The position numbers and the translations under genes were made by a program. From contig NZ_JAELVF020000004.1 of assembly GCF_018101125.2 (NCBI RefSeq), positions 1 through 64,000 on the forward strand: 64,000 nt of DNA. The letters are read 5' to 3'. This DNA is from Streptomyces tardus. Lineage in GTDB: Bacteria; Actinomycetota; Actinomycetes; Streptomycetales; Streptomycetaceae. This document shows positions 1 to 9,378 of this stretch, one piece after another. A model generated the notes under the pieces. It ran no database searches and was not told the origin of the DNA. It worked only from the letters and a program-made list of their open reading frames with translations. Within the stretch, counting starts at the first letter, position 1; every line of letters starts with the position of its first letter.

Positions 1-1139
1 AACCCCACCCGGATAACGGCACGCCATACCGACAATGACGATCGGGTCGTCCGCCACCGAGGGCAGCGCCGACACCGGGATCGCGGTCGCGGCCTCGATG
101 CCGAGGACGCTGTCCAGGAGGTGGCCGGAGAGGAGTTCGGCGGTGGGGTAGTCGAAGACGACGGTCGCGGGCAGCCGCAGGCCCGTCGCCGTACCGAGCC
201 GGTTCCGCAGCTCGACCGCCGTCAGCGAATCGAACCCGAGATCCCGGAACGCGCGGTTCGGGTCGACGATCTGGGCACCCGAGTGACCGAGCACCACGGC
301 GATCTGACCGCGCACGAGGTCGAGCATGGTCTCGCGGCGTTCCGTCTCACCGAGGCCGGCGAGGCGGGCGGCGAGTCCGGTGGCAGTGGCCGCTCCCGCT
401 CCCGCCGCGGCCCGACGGACCGGCGTCCTGATCAGGCCGCTCAGCAGCGGCGGTATCTCGCCCTGTGCCCGGAGGGCGGCGAGGTCGAGGTGGACGGGGA
501 GGACGACCGGCTCGCCCGAAACGAGGGCCGCGTCGAACAGCGCGACACCCTCCTCCGCAGTCACCGCAGGCAGACCCGAACGCGCAATCCGCCGCCGATC
601 CGTCTCCGACAACGCCTCCGTCATCCCCGCATCCTGCGACCACGGACCCCACACCAACGACACACCCGACAAACCAAGACCACGCCGATACGCAACCAAC
701 CCATCAAGGAACGCATTCCCCGCCGCATACGCACCCTGACCCGCACTACCAAACGTCCCCGCCACCGACGAGAAGACGACGAAGGCGTCGAGGTCCAGGC
801 CCTCGGTCGCGCGGTGCAGGTTCCAGGCCGCGTCCACCTTCGGGCGCAGGACCTTCGCCAGCCGCTCGGGGGTCAGCGACTCGACCATGCCGTCGTCGAG
901 AACGCCCGCGGTGTGCACGACCGCACGCACCTCGTACCGCGACACCAACTCCGCCGTCAACCCGGCCACACCCTCGGCCGACCGCCCACTGCGGCTCACC
1001 AACAACAGATCCCGCACACCGTGTTCAACGACCAGATGCCGAGCCACCACCCGACCCAGACCACCCGTACCACCCGTCACGAGGACGGTCCCGTCAACAG
1101 GGAAATCGAGGGACTGAACATCAGCCGGAACACCAGGAC
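1..1139 (-). CDS. Type I PKS fragment (KR-ACP-start of KS), runs off window
   Basis: Read on the minus strand this segment encodes the middle of a ketoreductase (TGGTGGLG, then LDD, then GAYAAGN), an acyl carrier protein with the GFDSL serine site, and the first residues of the next ketosynthase (VGMACRYPGGV) at the window edge. The KR lacks the stretch that normally lies between the NADPH loop and the LDD motif, so it is internally deleted or collapsed. Its orientation is opposite to the rest of the PKS DNA to 17 kb, and 527-983 is repeated in inverted form at 1378-1834. No start or stop is visible. The family call is firm; whether this strand switch exists in the chromosome is doubtful. Confidence 0.7.
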
Positions 1140-1834
1140 GTACGTGCTGGACGGCACGCTGGCCCCGGCTCCCGTGGGCAGCAGCGGCGAGCTCTACCTC
1201 GGCCGGCCCGCCCTCACCGCCGAGCGCTTCGTCGCCGACCCCTACGGCCCCGCGGGCTCCCGCCTCTACCGCACCGGCGACCTCGCCGCCCTCCGGCGAC
1301 ACTCAGCTCGCCGCTGCTGCCCACGGGAGCCGGGGCCAGCGTGCCGTCCAGCACGTACGTCCTGGTGTTCCAGACCGGTCGGCCGAGGGTGTGGCCGGGT
1401 TGACGGCGGAGTTGGTGTCGCGGTACGAGGTGCGTGCGGTCGTGCACACCGCGGGCGTTCTCGACGACGGCATGGTCGAGTCGCTGACCCCCGAGCGGCT
1501 GGCGAAGGTCCTGCGCCCGAAGGTGGACGCGGCCTGGAACCTGCACCGCGCGACCGAGGGCCTGGACCTCGACGCCTTCGTCGTCTTCTCGTCGGTGGCG
1601 GGGACGTTTGGTAGTGCGGGTCAGGGTGCGTATGCGGCGGGGAATGCGTTCCTTGATGGGTTGGTTGCGTATCGGCGTGGTCTTGGTTTGTCGGGTGTGT
1701 CGTTGGTGTGGGGTCCGTGGTCGCAGGATGCGGGGATGACGGAGGCGTTGTCGGAGACGGATCGGCGGCGGATTGCGCGTTCGGGTCTGCCTGCGGTGAC
1801 TGCGGAGGAGGGTGTCGCGCTGTTCGACGCGGCC
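527..1834. repeat. Large inverted repeat in PKS ketoreductase DNA (about 457-base arms)
   Basis: Bases 527-983 and 1378-1834 appear as exact reverse complements; paired positions sum to 2361 at both ends checked. Both arms encode the same KR C-terminal half, one on each strand. The smaller fold-back at 1127-1371 lies between them with a different centre (sum 2498). Two nested inverted repeats with different axes suggest two independent fold-back joins. Confidence 0.75.
1127..1371. repeat. Fold-back inverted repeat holding an NRPS adenylation-domain fragment
   Basis: Arms of 67 bases (1127-1193 and 1305-1371) are reverse complements around a 111-base spacer. The + strand from about 1137 to 1290 reads as NRPS adenylation-domain sequence: YVLDG, GELYLG, RPALTAERF and the YRTGDL core motif. 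The usual residues between GELYL and RPALTAERF are missing, so the piece is itself internally deleted. It does not belong in a polyketide module and is flanked on both sides by PKS ketoreductase sequence in opposite orientations. A chimeric join during amplification or assembly is the simplest reading. Confidence 0.75.
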
Positions 1835-3532
1835 GGGCACCCGTTGCTCGGCGCGGCTGTCGAACTCGCCGACGACGACGGCCTGGTGATGACCGGACGA
1901 CTGTCGGCGCAGGCCCAGCCGTGGCTCGCCGACCACGTCGTCCGGGGCGCCGTCCTGGTGCCCGGCACGGCGCTGCTGGAGATGGCCGTGCGCGCCGCAG
2001 ACGAGGTGGGCTGCGCTTCCGTCGAGGAACTCACCCTCTCCGCGCCCCTGGTCCTGTCCGAGCGCGGCGGGGTCCAGATACAGGTACGGGTCGGCACCCC
2101 GGACGAGGACGGCCGCCGCACCCTCGGCGTGCACGCCCGGGCCGAGGACGACGACACACACACCTCGTGGACCGTCCACGCCACCGGAATTCTGGCCCCC
2201 GAAGCCGTGTCCCCCACGGACTTCGACGCCACCCTGTGGCCGCCGCGCGACGCCACCCCGGTCGACGTCACCGAGTGCTACGACCGCCTCGCCGAGGCCG
2301 GGTTCGCCTACGGTCCCGCCTTCCAGGGGCTGCGCGCCGCCTGGCGGCGCGGCGACGCCCTCTTCGCCGAGATCACACTCGACGACGAGTCGGACGCCGC
2401 CTCCTTCGGCCTGCACCCGGCCCTGTTCGACGCCGCGCTGCACGCCTTCGCGATCGACGACGACGGCCGGGGCGGAGTCCCGTTCTCGTGGGCGGGCGTC
2501 GGCCTCCACGCGTCCGGAGCCACCGCCCTGCGGGTCAGGCTCACCCGGGACGCCGACGGCACCATGGGTCTGGAACTCACCGATCCCGCCGGTGAGCCCG
2601 TCGCCTCCGTGCAGGCCCTGACGGTGCGCCCGCTGGCCACGACAGAGCTCAACTCCCCGACTCGCGACGCGCTGTACCGCGTGGACTGGATCCCGGCCAC
2701 CGCTCCCGCCGACGCGCCTGCGGTGGGGCTCCTGGGTGCGGACCTCCCGGAGCTGCCGGGTGTCCTTTTCGCGGATCTGGATGCGCTTTCCGTCGCTGAG
2801 GAGGTGCCGGGGACGGTGCTCGTCGGGGTCGGTGCCGGCGACGGTGCTGGTGCTTCGGGTGGGGTGGTTGGTGAGGTGCATGGGGCTGCTGGGCGTGCTC
2901 TTGGTTTGGTGCGTGGGTGGTTGGGCGAGGAGCGGTTTGCCGGTTCTCGGTTGGTGTTGGTGACGTCGGGTGTGGTGGACGGGGCTGATCTGGCTGGTGC
3001 GTCGGTGTGGGGTCTGGTGCGTTCGGCGGTGTCCGAACACCCGGGTCGTTTCGCTCTGTTGGATGTGGCGGAGGGCTCGGACCCCGCTCTTGTGCTGTCT
3101 GCCGCCGCGAGCGGTGAGCCGGAGACGGCTGTGCGCGACGGCCGCGTGATGGTGCCCCGCCTGGCCCGGGTGGCCGCGGGTGAGACGGAGGGTCCGGACT
3201 GGAGTCGTGGGGACGGGGCTGTCCTTGTGACGGGTGGTACGGGTGGTCTGGGTCGGGTGGTGAGCAACAGGCCGCCGCTGTCGGAGAGTTCGACGGCGGC
3301 GCTGAGCAACGGGTGCCCCGCGGCCCTGACCGTAGGTGGCCAGCAGCGCCTGCGCCTCGATCGGGTCACCCAGTACGCGGGGACGGTCAGTTCGCCGGCC
3401 TCGGTGAGACGGAACGCCGCGAGACCATGCTCGACCTCGTGCGCGGTCAGATCGCCGTGGTGCTCGGTCACTCGGGTGCCCAGATCGTCGACCCGAACCG
3501 CGCGTTCCGGGATCTCGGGTTCGATTCGCTGA
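1391..3532 (+). CDS. Type I PKS fragment (partial KR, DH, start of KR), chimeric ends
   Basis: The frame begins inside a ketoreductase (LDD, GAYAAGN) and jumps at about 1834 straight into a dehydratase (GHPLLGAAVEL), skipping the rest of KR, ACP, KS and AT. The DH (to about 2640) keeps the HxxxGxxxxP pattern in HVVRGAVLVP and an HPALFDAALH block, so it looks catalytically complete. It is followed by the structural half of a KR ending after TGGTGGLGR near 3262, where the sequence switches to short reverse-oriented pieces. The 713-residue frame is therefore a mosaic, not a natural protein. The DH-KR content matches polyene-forming modules. Confidence 0.6.
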   Translation: MAGLTAELVSRYEVRAVVHTAGVLDDGMVESLTPERLAKVLRPKVDAAWNLHRATEGLDLDAFVVFSSVAGTFGSAGQGAYAAGNAFLDGLVAYRRGLGLSGVSLVWGPWSQDAGMTEALSETDRRRIARSGLPAVTAEEGVALFDAAGHPLLGAAVELADDDGLVMTGRLSAQAQPWLADHVVRGAVLVPGTALLEMAVRAADEVGCASVEELTLSAPLVLSERGGVQIQVRVGTPDEDGRRTLGVHARAEDDDTHTSWTVHATGILAPEAVSPTDFDATLWPPRDATPVDVTECYDRLAEAGFAYGPAFQGLRAAWRRGDALFAEITLDDESDAASFGLHPALFDAALHAFAIDDDGRGGVPFSWAGVGLHASGATALRVRLTRDADGTMGLELTDPAGEPVASVQALTVRPLATTELNSPTRDALYRVDWIPATAPADAPAVGLLGADLPELPGVLFADLDALSVAEEVPGTVLVGVGAGDGAGASGGVVGEVHGAAGRALGLVRGWLGEERFAGSRLVLVTSGVVDGADLAGASVWGLVRSAVSEHPGRFALLDVAEGSDPALVLSAAASGEPETAVRDGRVMVPRLARVAAGETEGPDWSRGDGAVLVTGGTGGLGRVVSNRPPLSESSTAALSNGCPAALTVGGQQRLRLDRVTQYAGTVSSPASVRRNAARPCSTSCAVRSPWCSVTRVPRSSTRTARSGISGSIR
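3263..3390 (-). other. Reverse-oriented mosaic of short PKS pieces
   Basis: On the minus strand this stretch contains, back to back, a few residues from an AT end (AYWV), a KS piece matching the region after HGTGTT (DPIEAQALLATYGQ) and the start of a DH (GHPLLSAAVELSDSGG). These belong hundreds of residues apart in a real module and not all are in one frame. It separates a + strand KR start from a + strand ACP piece. It is best read as a chimeric junction. Confidence 0.6.
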
Positions 3533-3880
3533 CGGCGAGCCTCACTCCGCGGCCGTCGTCGGTGCCGCCCGTACCGGCGGTACGGCGTTCCTCTTCTCGG
3601 GTCAGGGTTCGCAACGTCTGGGTATGGGCCGTGAGTTGTATGTGCGTTTCCCGGTGTTCGCGGAGTCGTTCGATGCGGTGTGTGCGGGTCTTGACGCGCA
3701 TCTGGAGCGCTCGCTGCGTGAGGTGGTGTGGGGTGAGGACGCCGAGGTCCTGAACTGGACGGAGTTTGCGCAGGCGGGTCTGTTCGCCGTTGAGGTGGCT
3801 CTGTTCCGTCTGGTGGAGTCGTGGGGTGTGCGGCCGGAGTTCGTGGCCGGTCACTCGATCGGTGAGGTGGCTGCGGCGCT
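3389..3880 (+). CDS. Type I PKS fragment (ACP piece joined to AT N-terminus)
   Basis: Bases 3389-3537 are the reverse complement of about 217-365 and encode the first half of an ACP up to GFDSLTA. From about 3538 the frame changes and an acyltransferase N-terminal half follows (FSGQGSQRLGMGREL, then GHSIGEVAAA), which stops abruptly near 3880, before the specificity motif. The ACP and AT pieces are out of order and in different frames. The AT piece has the G/T-rich codon style seen in other repeated blocks of this PKS. Confidence 0.6.
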
Positions 3881-4105
3881 GCTGCGCGGCGGGCTCCTCC
3901 GAACCGCACGGCACCTCCTCGGACCAGCCGGCCACCGAGTGGTGAGCGGCCATCCGGTCGGCCAACTGCCGCACGGCGGCAGACTGTTGCGTGTCGGCGC
4001 GCAGCAGTCGCACGGCGAGCGCGTGGCAGTCGGCGCCCGGCACCGGGCCGTTCCCGCCGGGCTGTCCGGCGGTGCGTACGGAGGCGGCCGGTACGCGGGC
4101 GGATG
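3881..4105 (-). other. Foreign coding fragment, unidentified, inside PKS DNA
   Basis: The minus strand reads as a high-GC3 open frame with content such as CHALAVRLLRADTQQSAA and ADRMAAHHSVAGW. It does not resemble a PKS domain and I do not recognise the protein. It interrupts an AT (ending about 3880) and a DH (starting about 4106). It has no start or stop of its own. Like the other foreign pieces in this region it is probably a chimeric insertion. Confidence 0.4.
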
Positions 4106-7100
4106 CGGCGGCGGGTGCGGTGGTGACGCTGCCGGATTCCGGTGGTGTGGTGCTGACCGGTCGTCTGTCGGTGGAGGCGCAGCCCTGGCTCGCCGATCAC
4201 GTGGTGCTCGGCCGGGTGCTGCTGCCCGGCGCGGGCCTGGTGGAACTGGCCCTCGCCGCCGCCGACGCGGCGGGCTGCGCAACCCTTGAGGAACTGACCC
4301 TCGCCGCCCCTGTGGTGCTGCCCGAGGACGGCGGCCTCCAGGTCCGTGTCGTCGCGGGCCCGCAGCTCGACGAGCGTCGGACGTTCGCGATCTACTCCCG
4401 CGCCGAGGGCGAGGCGGACGCGCCGTGGACGACTCATGCGTCCGGTTTCCTGGCGGAGGGTGTGGTTGCTGCGGGGTTCGAGTTGGCGCAGTGGCCTCCG
4501 GCGGGTGCGGAGGTGCTGCCGGTGGAGGATGCGTATGAGGTGTTCGGTGACCGTGGTTACGGTTATGGGCCGGTCTTCCAGGGGCTGAAGGCAGCGTGGC
4601 TGAGGGGCGGGGAGCTCTTCGCCGAGGTGTCGTTGCCGGAGTCGGAGTCGCAGGAGGCGGGCCGGTTCGGTCTGCACCCCGCGCTCCTGGACGCCGCCAT
4701 GCACGCCGGCATTCTGAACGATGTCGACGGTGACACCGTCGTCCCGTTCGCCTGGAACAACGTCTCCCTGCACGCCGTCGGCGCCACCGCCGTCCGCGTC
4801 CGCGTCGGGAAGCTCGACGGCAACGCGGTCTCTCTCTCCGTCGCCGACGTCACCGGAGCTCCGGTCCTGACCGTCGGCTCCCTCGCGAGTCGACCGGTCT
4901 CGGCCGAACAGCTCGGCGCCGCGTCCGGTACCGCGGGTGCGTTGTACGGGATTGAGTGGGTGTCGGTGGCTGCTGGTGTTGCGGGTGTGCCGGTGTGGGC
5001 TGAGTGGTCGGAGGTGGTGGAGTCCGGTGGTGTGGTGCCGGGTGTGGTGGTGTTGCGTGTGGTGCCGGGTGTCGGGGTGGATGTGCCGGTGGGTGTGCGT
5101 GCGGTGTTGGACGGTGTGCTTGGTGTGGTGCGTTCGTGGCTGGCTGATGAGCGGTTCGCCGCGTCGCGTTTGGTGGTGGTGACGCGTGGTGTGGCGCTTG
5201 TTGCGCCTGTTGGTGGTGCGGGTGATGTGGTGCAGGCTCCGGTGTGGGGTGCGCTGCGTGCCGCGTGTGCCGAGAACCCGGGCCGTTTCGCCGTCGTGGA
5301 TCTGGAAGCTGCTGCGGACGGTTCCGTGGATGGTTTGGATCTGGCTTTGGCGGCTGTGGTGTCGGGTGAGTCGGAGGTTGTGGTGCGTGGGGGAGAGGTG
5401 TTGGTGCCGAGGTTGGCGCGTTTGCCCGAGGCCGAGGGTGTTGTTCCTGCGCTGGATGGTGACGGGGCGGTGCTGATCACGGGTGGTACGGGTGGTTTGG
5501 GTGCGGTAGTGGCTCGGTATCTGGTTGCCGAGCGAGGCGTACGTGATCTCGTTCTGACCTCCCGCCGGGGCCTGGACGCCCCGGGGGCCCACCAACTGGT
5601 CTCTGAGCTGGTCGAGTTGGGTGCCGCGGTGGAGGTGCGGGCCTGTGACGTCTCCGATCGGGACGCTGTGCAGGGTCTGGTGGGCTCACTGGTGGCGGGT
5701 CGTGGTCTGCTTGCGGTGGTGCATGCGGCGGGTGTGGGGGACAACGGCCTGATCGGTGACCTGTCGTCTGAGCGTTTTGATGGGGTGTTGGGGCCGAAGG
5801 CGGATGCGGCGTGGTGGTTGCACGAGGCGACGGCTGGGCTGGATTTGGCGGCGTTTGTGTTGTTCTCGTCGGCTGGTGGTTTGGTGTTGACGGCGGGGCA
5901 GGGCAGTTACGCGGCGGCGAACGTGTTCTTGGATGCGTTGGCTGCGCGTCGTCGTGCTGAGGGTTTGGTGGCGACGTCGATGGCGTTCGGTTTCTGGGAT
6001 GTGGGTGCGGGGTTGGGTCAGTATTTGTCGGAGGTGGATCGGCGTCGGATGGCTTCGCAGGGTTTGCCGGTGCTGTCCCACGATGCGGGTCTGGCGCTGT
6101 TCGCCGCCGGTCTGGACCGGCCAGAGGCCACGGTCGTTCCGTTGCGGGTCGACACCGCTGCCCTGCGCACCCGGGCCGACGAGACCCCGGCCCTGTTGCG
6201 GGGTCTGGTTCCGGCACGGCGTGTGTCTGCCGCTCTCGCGTCGGCTTCGGCTGATGGTTCGTCCTCGCCGGGTGCCCGTCTTGCGGGGCTTTCCGGCGCG
6301 GAGCGGCATCGTGCGGTGCTGCATCTGGTGCGGTCGCAGGTCGCCGCCGTACTCGGGCACGGTTCCGCGGAGGCGATCGGTGCGGAGCGGGCTTTCCAGG
6401 AGCTCGGGTTCGACTCCCTGGCCGCGACCGAGCTGCGCAACCACCTCAACTCCCAGACAGGGCTGCGACTCCCCGCCACCCTCGTCTTCGACCACCCCAA
6501 CGCCCTCGCCGTCACCGAGCACATCACCTCCCGCCTCGCCGGCGAGACCGTGCGGACGGCTGAACCGGTACGGGTCGGTGCGGGTGACCGCATCGACGAC
6601 GAGCCCATCGCGATCGTCGGCATGGCGTGCCGCTACCCGGGCGGGGTGACCACCCCCGAGGAGCTGTGGCGGCTGCTCGAGGACGGTGTCGACACCGTCT
6701 CCGACCTGCCGGGCGACCGGGGCTGGGACATCGAGAACCTCTACGACCCGGAGCCGGGCAAGGAGGGCAAGAGCTACACGCGGCGCGGAAGCTTCCTGCA
6801 CGACGCGGCCCAGTTCGACCCCGGGTTCTTCGGCATCTCGCCGCGCGAGGCCCTCTACATGGACCCGCAGCAGCGCATGCTGCTGGAGACCTCGTGGGAG
6901 GCGCTGGAGCGGGCCGGCATCGACCCGGCGACCCTCCGGGGCAGCCGGACCGGTGTCTTCGCGGGCGTCATGTACCACGACTACGCGCTGAACGTGTCGC
7001 CCTCCGGCACCGCCGGCGGCAGCGTGGTCTCCGGGCGGCTCTCCTACACCTACGGCTGGGAGGGCCCGGCCGTCACCGTGGACACGGCCTGCTCCTCCTC

Positions 7101-9378
7101 CCTGGTCGCCCTGCACCTCGCGGTGCAGGCCCTGCGTTCGGGGGAGTGCTCTCTCGCGGTAGCCGGTGGCGCCACCGTCATGTCGACGCCCGGCATGTTC
7201 GTCGAGTTCAGCCGCCAGCGCGGACTGTCGGTCGACGGCCGCTGCAAGGCGTTCGCGGGCGCGGCGGACGGCGTCGGCTGGTCCGAGGGCGTCGGCGTGC
7301 TCCTCGTCGAGCGGCTGTCGGACGCCGTGCGCAACGGGCACCGGGTGCTCGCCGTCGTCAAGGGCACGGCCGTCAACCAGGACGGAGCCTCCAACGGCTT
7401 CACCGCACCCAACGGCCCCTCTCAGCAGCGCGTGATCCGCCAGGCCCTCCAGGGCGCCGGGCTCGCCGCCTCCGAGGTGGACGTCGTCGAGGCGCACGGT
7501 ACGGGTACGACGCTGGGTGATCCGATCGAGGCGCAGGCGCTGCTGGCCACCTACGGCCAGGACCGCCCCGAGGACCGTCCGCTGCTGCTGGGCTCCATCA
7601 AGTCCAACATCGGCCACGCGCAGGCCGCCGCCGGTGTCGCGGGCGTCATCAAGATGGTCATGGCGATGGAGCACGGCACCGTGCCGCGCACTCTGCACGT
7701 CGACCGCCCGTCGCCGCACGTCGACTGGACCGAGGGCCGCGCCGAACTGGTCACCGAGGAACGGCCGTGGCCGATCACCGGGCAGCCGCGCCGGGCGAGC
7801 GTCTCGGCGTTCGGCCTCAGCGGAACCAACGCGCACGTCGTCCTGGAGCAGGGGCCCGCCCCGGCCGCCGAGGAGACGGACGCCCCGACCGGTGACCGCG
7901 CTCCCGCCGTACTGCCGTGGACCGTTGCCGGCGCCACCCCCGAGGCCCTCCGCGCCCAGGCCGCCCGCCTGGCCGAGGACCTGGAGCGGCGCCCCGACGC
8001 GGACCCGCTGGACATCGCGTACGCGCTGGCCACCTCCCGTACCGCGCTCGAATCCCGGGCGACGGTGCTGGGGGCCGACCGGGCGGAATTGCTCACCGGG
8101 CTCCGCGCCCTCGCCAGCGGCGAGGACGCCCCCGGCGTCGTGTCGGGCACCGCGCGGTCCGTCGGCACGACCGCCTTCCTCTTCACCGGGCAGGGCGCGC
8201 AGCGTCTCGGCATGGGCCGCGAACTGCACGCCGGACACCCGGTGTTCGCCGAGGCGTTCGACGCGGTGTGCGCGGCGCTCGACGAGCACCTCGACCGTCC
8301 GCTGCGCGAGGTCGTCTGGGGCGAGGACGCCGAGACACTGGACCGGACCGTCTACGCGCAGGCCGCCCTGTTCGCCTTCGAGGTGGCCCTCCACCGGCTG
8401 CTCGGGGCCTGGGGCGTGACCCCCGACCTCGTTGCCGGGCACTCCATCGGCGAGATCGCCGCGGCGCATGTCGCCGGGGTGTTCTCGCTGGCGGACGCCT
8501 GCGCTCTGGTCGCGGCTCGCGGCCGTCTGATGCAGGCGCTCCCGACAGGGGGTTCGATGACGGCGATCGAGGCTACGGAGTCCGAGGTGCTGCCGCACCT
8601 GGACTCGGTCGAGGACGTGTCGGTGGCTGCGGTCAACGGGCCTTCGTCCGTGGTGATTTCGGGTGTGGCGGCGTCCGTCGAGGCGGTCGTCGGGCACTTC
8701 CGTGAGCAGGGCCGGCGGGTCAGTGCGCTGCGCGTCTCGCACGCCTTCCACTCGTCGTTGATGGACCCGATGCTGGACGAGTTCCGCGAGATCGCGGCAC
8801 GGCTCTCCTACCGCGAGCCGCGACTGCCCGTCGTCTCCAACGTGACCGGCAGGATCGCCCGCGACGGTGAACTCAGCACCGCCGACTACTGGGTCGACCA
8901 CGTCCGCGCGGCCGTCCGCTTCGCCGACGGCGTCGGCGCCCTGCGCGACGCGGGCGTGGACCGCTGCGTCGAGATCGGCCCCGAGGCGGTACTGACCGGT
9001 ATGGCCCGCACCTGCCTCGACGGCGACCGGGACGGCGACGGCGGCACCGAGATGCTGCTGGTAGCGGCCGCCCGCAAGGGCCGCGCCGAGACCGACGCCC
9101 TCGACAACCGCGTGGAGTTCGGCGTGTGGGGAGGTATGACCGAGCGGGAACGACGCGCCCTGCTGCGCCGACGTCCGACGGTCACCTCCTGGCGGCGACT
9201 CCTGGAGACGGCCCGCGCCGGGCAGCAGCACCCGGCCGAGCACCACGTGATCGGCGAGCCAGGGCTGCGCCTCCACCGACAGACGACCGGTCAGCACCAC
9301 CACACCCGGCACCACACCAAGCACACCGTCCAACCCCGCACCCAGGCTGCCTTCAGCCCCTGGAAGACCGGCCCATAA
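3991..9378 (+). CDS. Type I polyketide synthase, DH-KR-ACP then KS-AT, with chimeric ends
   Basis: The native part runs from about 4106 to 9098. Order by residue of the 1795-residue frame: DH about 45-305 (HVVLGRVLLP near 69), KR about 310-750 (GGTGGLG near 498, GSYAAAN near 640), ACP about 770-850 (GFDSL near 807), KS about 870-1290 (TACSSS near 1035, then HGTGTT and NIGHAQAAAG), AT about 1390-1700 (GHSIGE near 1484; HAFH near 1584 predicts malonyl-CoA). The KR has GDN in place of the LDD signature. The first residues come from an unrelated fragment. After residue about 1703 the frame enters a wblA-like piece and then antisense DH sequence, so the second module lacks its DH, KR and ACP. Product: a polyene-building malonyl extension unit of the heptaene PKS. 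Confidence 0.75.
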   Translation: MSARSSRTASAWQSAPGTGPFPPGCPAVRTEAAGTRADAAAGAVVTLPDSGGVVLTGRLSVEAQPWLADHVVLGRVLLPGAGLVELALAAADAAGCATLEELTLAAPVVLPEDGGLQVRVVAGPQLDERRTFAIYSRAEGEADAPWTTHASGFLAEGVVAAGFELAQWPPAGAEVLPVEDAYEVFGDRGYGYGPVFQGLKAAWLRGGELFAEVSLPESESQEAGRFGLHPALLDAAMHAGILNDVDGDTVVPFAWNNVSLHAVGATAVRVRVGKLDGNAVSLSVADVTGAPVLTVGSLASRPVSAEQLGAASGTAGALYGIEWVSVAAGVAGVPVWAEWSEVVESGGVVPGVVVLRVVPGVGVDVPVGVRAVLDGVLGVVRSWLADERFAASRLVVVTRGVALVAPVGGAGDVVQAPVWGALRAACAENPGRFAVVDLEAAADGSVDGLDLALAAVVSGESEVVVRGGEVLVPRLARLPEAEGVVPALDGDGAVLITGGTGGLGAVVARYLVAERGVRDLVLTSRRGLDAPGAHQLVSELVELGAAVEVRACDVSDRDAVQGLVGSLVAGRGLLAVVHAAGVGDNGLIGDLSSERFDGVLGPKADAAWWLHEATAGLDLAAFVLFSSAGGLVLTAGQGSYAAANVFLDALAARRRAEGLVATSMAFGFWDVGAGLGQYLSEVDRRRMASQGLPVLSHDAGLALFAAGLDRPEATVVPLRVDTAALRTRADETPALLRGLVPARRVSAALASASADGSSSPGARLAGLSGAERHRAVLHLVRSQVAAVLGHGSAEAIGAERAFQELGFDSLAATELRNHLNSQTGLRLPATLVFDHPNALAVTEHITSRLAGETVRTAEPVRVGAGDRIDDEPIAIVGMACRYPGGVTTPEELWRLLEDGVDTVSDLPGDRGWDIENLYDPEPGKEGKSYTRRGSFLHDAAQFDPGFFGISPREALYMDPQQRMLLETSWEALERAGIDPATLRGSRTGVFAGVMYHDYALNVSPSGTAGGSVVSGRLSYTYGWEGPAVTVDTACSSSLVALHLAVQALRSGECSLAVAGGATVMSTPGMFVEFSRQRGLSVDGRCKAFAGAADGVGWSEGVGVLLVERLSDAVRNGHRVLAVVKGTAVNQDGASNGFTAPNGPSQQRVIRQALQGAGLAASEVDVVEAHGTGTTLGDPIEAQALLATYGQDRPEDRPLLLGSIKSNIGHAQAAAGVAGVIKMVMAMEHGTVPRTLHVDRPSPHVDWTEGRAELVTEERPWPITGQPRRASVSAFGLSGTNAHVVLEQGPAPAAEETDAPTGDRAPAVLPWTVAGATPEALRAQAARLAEDLERRPDADPLDIAYALATSRTALESRATVLGADRAELLTGLRALASGEDAPGVVSGTARSVGTTAFLFTGQGAQRLGMGRELHAGHPVFAEAFDAVCAALDEHLDRPLREVVWGEDAETLDRTVYAQAALFAFEVALHRLLGAWGVTPDLVAGHSIGEIAAAHVAGVFSLADACALVAARGRLMQALPTGGSMTAIEATESEVLPHLDSVEDVSVAAVNGPSSVVISGVAASVEAVVGHFREQGRRVSALRVSHAFHSSLMDPMLDEFREIAARLSYREPRLPVVSNVTGRIARDGELSTADYWVDHVRAAVRFADGVGALRDAGVDRCVEIGPEAVLTGMARTCLDGDRDGDGGTEMLLVAAARKGRAETDALDNRVEFGVWGGMTERERRALLRRRPTVTSWRRLLETARAGQQHPAEHHVIGEPGLRLHRQTTGQHHHTRHHTKHTVQPRTQAAFSPWKTGP
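9098..9209 (+). pseudogene. wblA-like (WhiB family) C-terminal fragment embedded in PKS
   Basis: In frame with the upstream AT, this stretch encodes the C-terminal signature of a WhiB-family protein: EFGVWGGMTERERRALLRRR and TSWRRLLETARA. From memory the match is closest to the WblA branch of Streptomyces. The N-terminal half with three of the four iron-sulfur cysteines is absent. Both joins fall where PKS and WhiB-type sequence share a few bases (around the shared GACGCCCTCGAC and CCCGCGCC). This is a fragment of another chromosomal gene, not a functional regulator here. Confidence 0.7.

Noticed and set aside
1137..1290. A hybrid NRPS-PKS module
   Set aside because: The adenylation piece is about 50 residues, internally deleted, has no condensation or carrier domain, and lies in a fold-back repeat.
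121..1614. A + strand open frame at the window start
   Set aside because: Apart from the short NRPS-like piece near 1137-1290 it is antisense to KR-ACP-KS sequence and crosses several chimeric joins.
9098..9209. A functional WhiB-family regulator
   Set aside because: Only the C-terminal part is present, without a start codon or the iron-sulfur cysteines.
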